Positions 61,201 to 64,000 of a stretch of 64,000 nt of DNA are shown one piece after another. Location: contig CM067084.1 in the NCBI GenBank assembly GCA_034008185.1, positions 68,606,612 to 68,670,611 on the forward strand, written 5' to 3'. The DNA is from Gorsachius magnificus. Lineage: Eukaryota; Chordata; Aves; Pelecaniformes; Ardeidae. The position numbers and the translations under genes were made by a program. Each line of letters begins with the position of its first letter. Position 1 is the first letter of the stretch. The notes beneath the pieces were generated by a model, which ran no database searches, was not told where the DNA came from, and was given only the letters and a program-made list of their open reading frames with translations.

Positions 61201-64000
61201 CTGTGATATCAGATATTTATTGATAGAATCTAGAAATGAGAGAGGTATAAAATTATACTTTTCCAACACCATAGTACTGAGGTTTTATCTCCGTTTCTGT
61301 CAATCTAGAGAAGAGGTTGCTTCCACTTCATCATCTCTGAAAGGTGACATAGATGGGAGAGAATAAGGAACTCTGCCAATCTGGTTTGTTTTTTTCTTTT
61401 ACAGAAAAGTGTTAATTTCAGTAAAATTTTGTTGAATTTTGGAAGAGACTTTTCCTCTGAATAACTTTTTAATGGGTAGTTAAACTCTGCCAAATCACAA
61501 TGCCATTATTTTCCTTTCCAAAAAGTAAGTCTTATATTAGGAAAACAAAGCTCGTTTTGAAAGTCTGAGTGGGATTCAAGTTTACCTTTTCAAACTGATT
61601 TCATTTTGGGTCAGTTCAAAGCTAGATGACATTTTTGTGATATGACATTTCTTCAAGGTGTTGGAATCTGATGCTCCTATTCCTTTCTGTGGATGCAAAT
61701 CTTGTACCTGTTTACATCTCCCATAATCCAACACACCACCACCTCTGAGTGAACAAAGCGTGCACCATGCAAGTGCTATGGGTATGCCTATGTAATGGGA
61801 GATGATACAGTCCCACCAACGACCTCATCTCATAGATGGACACAGCCATCATCACGAGGAAGAACAGTGTGGTACTGAACTACTGTGAAGGAAACCACTT
61901 TGGATCAATCAAAAAGTCTGAAATGAAAGTCTTTTAATAATACAGTAATGTTTCACTTGTATTGAGGAAACTGAAGTACATATTTCTTTTTGTAAGATGG
62001 ACTTTACTCTGAACTTATTCTGGAGTTGCAGCAGGGTGGAAGCTGATTATCATTGTAATCTGCTTGTGACATTTTAAAACAGAAAAAAATGGTATCGGTC
62101 CGAAGTGAAATACTTTAGTTCAAATGATAAAGTAGGAAAATTACATTTTGAAATCAATAGTCATAACTGTTTTGCTCCATTATTTTTTTTTTTTTTGAGT
62201 GTAAACTCATGTTCAGGTATCAGAACTTCCCAAGAGACAGGAATTACACTTTCCATATATTCAGTCTGCAAACACGATCAGACCAAAATGCATTTTAAAG
62301 TTCAAAGCAAAATTAACTGAATTTTAAATAAAATTTGTTTGACATACAAAGATCTTCAATTCTTTCTAATTGCAAATAAACTCTGGACAATTATAAAAAA
62401 ATTAACATAATAATCAGAAACAGTTTATATTGAGACTAAAACTCATTAAGCTTGAAGAATTGAGACATTGCAATGCAATCTAAATGCAAAGCCCCTAAAT
62501 ACAATGACAGAAAACACCATGCTTCATCGTTAACAAGATAAAACCAGCTCTGAAACCTCTTTTTTCTTGTCCTTTAGTTATGAAACTTGTTCTGATTAGT
62601 AGGTTCCCCAATCAATCAATGTATAGGAATGTCCCATTCCACTCAGAAACCTAATGAAGCTATACAGATTTTGTATCCTTTGGTCACCTCAACAATATGC
62701 CTGGCTTTATCATTCTGTCAACAAAAAATTAATTTCATACTTAATTTGAACAATATCTTTCTTCACTAGTGCACTACCCATGAATAAAGCATGATGGAAT
62801 GTGACTCCTTATGACTACTTTAACTATTTTATGCCCCTTAATCTTGTTTTTAAGCACAATTCATGTTTGTCCTGCCTATATCCATTCAAGCTGGTGACTC
62901 CATCATGAGTACTGACTATATATGACTGTATCTACTTGGTTATTCATCTTATGTGTTTTTGTATGGAAGTTCAGTAGCAATTTTGACAAGCTTTGATGGC
63001 TGCTGAGACCCACTGAGGTTCTGTCAGTACAGCCTTGTGACTTTCCCTGAAAAAGGCTGGAGAATCTGAAAAGTAGGCAGGCAAATAAAGAGGACTGCAG
63101 AACTAGTTTGAAATCCTAATATCAATGTTGTCCAATGAGTCTCAGGTCAAGCCATCCAGGCCAAATCTAGAAGGAAAATCTGATTTAGTTATTGCTTTGC
63201 TTTTCTGATTTACACAGAAGCAGGAAGCATTAAAACACCCTGAAACAGACACACGACATCTAAGAAAGTGCTCAGACTTAAATAAAAATCTATTTTCTTG
63301 GCTATGGCCACATCACATACCTTTGAGATCAGTGGGAATGAAGCTAGATGTCTTGAAATCCCATTGTGTTACAAATCTGGCTTTACTGTACACCTCTTAA
63401 TGCCTTAGTAGTCATGTTCTGGTTTTGGCTACTGCCAGACAGTCAAAATAAATCAGTGTGAATTAGCTAAAGAAGGATGATGTCTGGATTTAGCTCTGGA
63501 TGCCTATCAAGTTCTTCCCATTTTTTTTTAATTGAGAGGCCCCTAATTTCTTTTCTGTGATGCAAAAGCATGTGTATGCCCTTGCTTTTACCATGTCGCA
63601 TTGGATATTTGCTCTTGGCGATACAAAGCTCTTTTCAGGTAACGGTTATTGAGTGTATTTGGACTAATCACACATACATGCTATAAATATTCCTCAGCTG
63701 TGGTAAGAACACCAGATGTCAGCTCTATGTAGAATCCACGCAACATACATATCGCCTCTCGAGCTAGATGTAATTCACACTTGAACAAATGATGGGTAAC
63801 ATGAGAATACTTTAGATTAGCAAAACTACAAATGAAAGAGTACAAATTTTGTGTTCCTGTGTGACATCATTAATCAAACACGTAATGAACCGCATCGATG
63901 TAACAGTTCATTTGGGTTGTTTGGTTCAAATTGCTGTACCACTCATGAATAATGCAGCAGAGGTGAATGCATATAAAAGACTTCATTGTTTTAACATGTA

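Larger units (their letters stand above)
40733..64000 (+). other. STK32B: STK32B intron 1 (5' portion, continues beyond window)
   Basis: The intron starts with GTGAGT directly after exon 1. The expected second exon, encoding NFDHFQ and the glycine-rich loop GKGSFG, was looked for by eye and not found, so the intron is at least 23.3 kb. A very long first intron is usual for this gene. Contents are an ancient LINE relic (43.5-44.3 kb), a CR1 3' end (50.4 kb), small tandem duplications, inverted repeats and simple repeats. The rest shows no genes. Confidence 0.85.

Noticed and set aside
41000..64000. STK32B exon 2 (NFDHFQ and glycine-rich loop)
   Set aside because: It was searched for by eye and no matching coding sequence flanked by AG and GT was found; it presumably lies beyond the window.
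1..64000. CRISPR arrays, operons, plasmid or phage-like systems
   Set aside because: There are no regularly spaced repeats or bacterial-type gene packing; the sequence is plainly vertebrate nuclear DNA.

Overview
This window is nuclear DNA from a vertebrate, almost certainly a bird. Its recognisable interspersed repeats are CR1 LINEs, including copies with the typical avian CR1 3' end, plus a few very old MIR-like SINE relics. Coding density is very low, and there is one strong CpG island. Two genes are recognisable, both by exon-level protein similarity recalled from memory rather than by a database search.

Region 1 (1 to about 12 kb) is intergenic. It opens with a long, degenerate, reverse-oriented CR1 (about 95-1520). 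It also holds a MIR-like relic near 4.2-4.4 kb and an old CR1 near 6.75-7.2 kb. Region 2 (12065-14128, minus strand) is a complete four-exon CYTL1 gene (cytokine-like 1). It encodes a 131-residue secreted protein with six cysteines, and its three introns are all phase 0 with GT-AG ends. A TATA-like box and a perfect AP-1 site lie just upstream.

Region 3 (about 14.4-39.6 kb) separates the two divergent genes. It contains CR1 pieces, MIR-like relics, simple repeats, several GC-richer stretches that could be regulatory, and an unidentified coding-like fragment at 34590-34721. Region 4 (about 39.69-40.99 kb) is a CpG-island promoter containing coding exon 1 of STK32B on the plus strand (40681-40732), a serine/threonine kinase of the YANK family. 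Region 5 (40733-64000) is the start of the large first intron of STK32B. I found no further coding exon in it. It carries an ancient CR1-type LINE, a CR1 3' end, tandem duplications and small inverted repeats.

The order CYTL1 (minus) then STK32B (plus) matches the head-to-head order I know from the human 4p16 region, where MSX1 lies beyond CYTL1. This supports both gene calls. I see no operon, CRISPR array, tRNA, rRNA, intact transposon or novel multi-gene system. Nearly all open frames here are chance frames in non-coding DNA or GC-rich artefacts of the CpG island.
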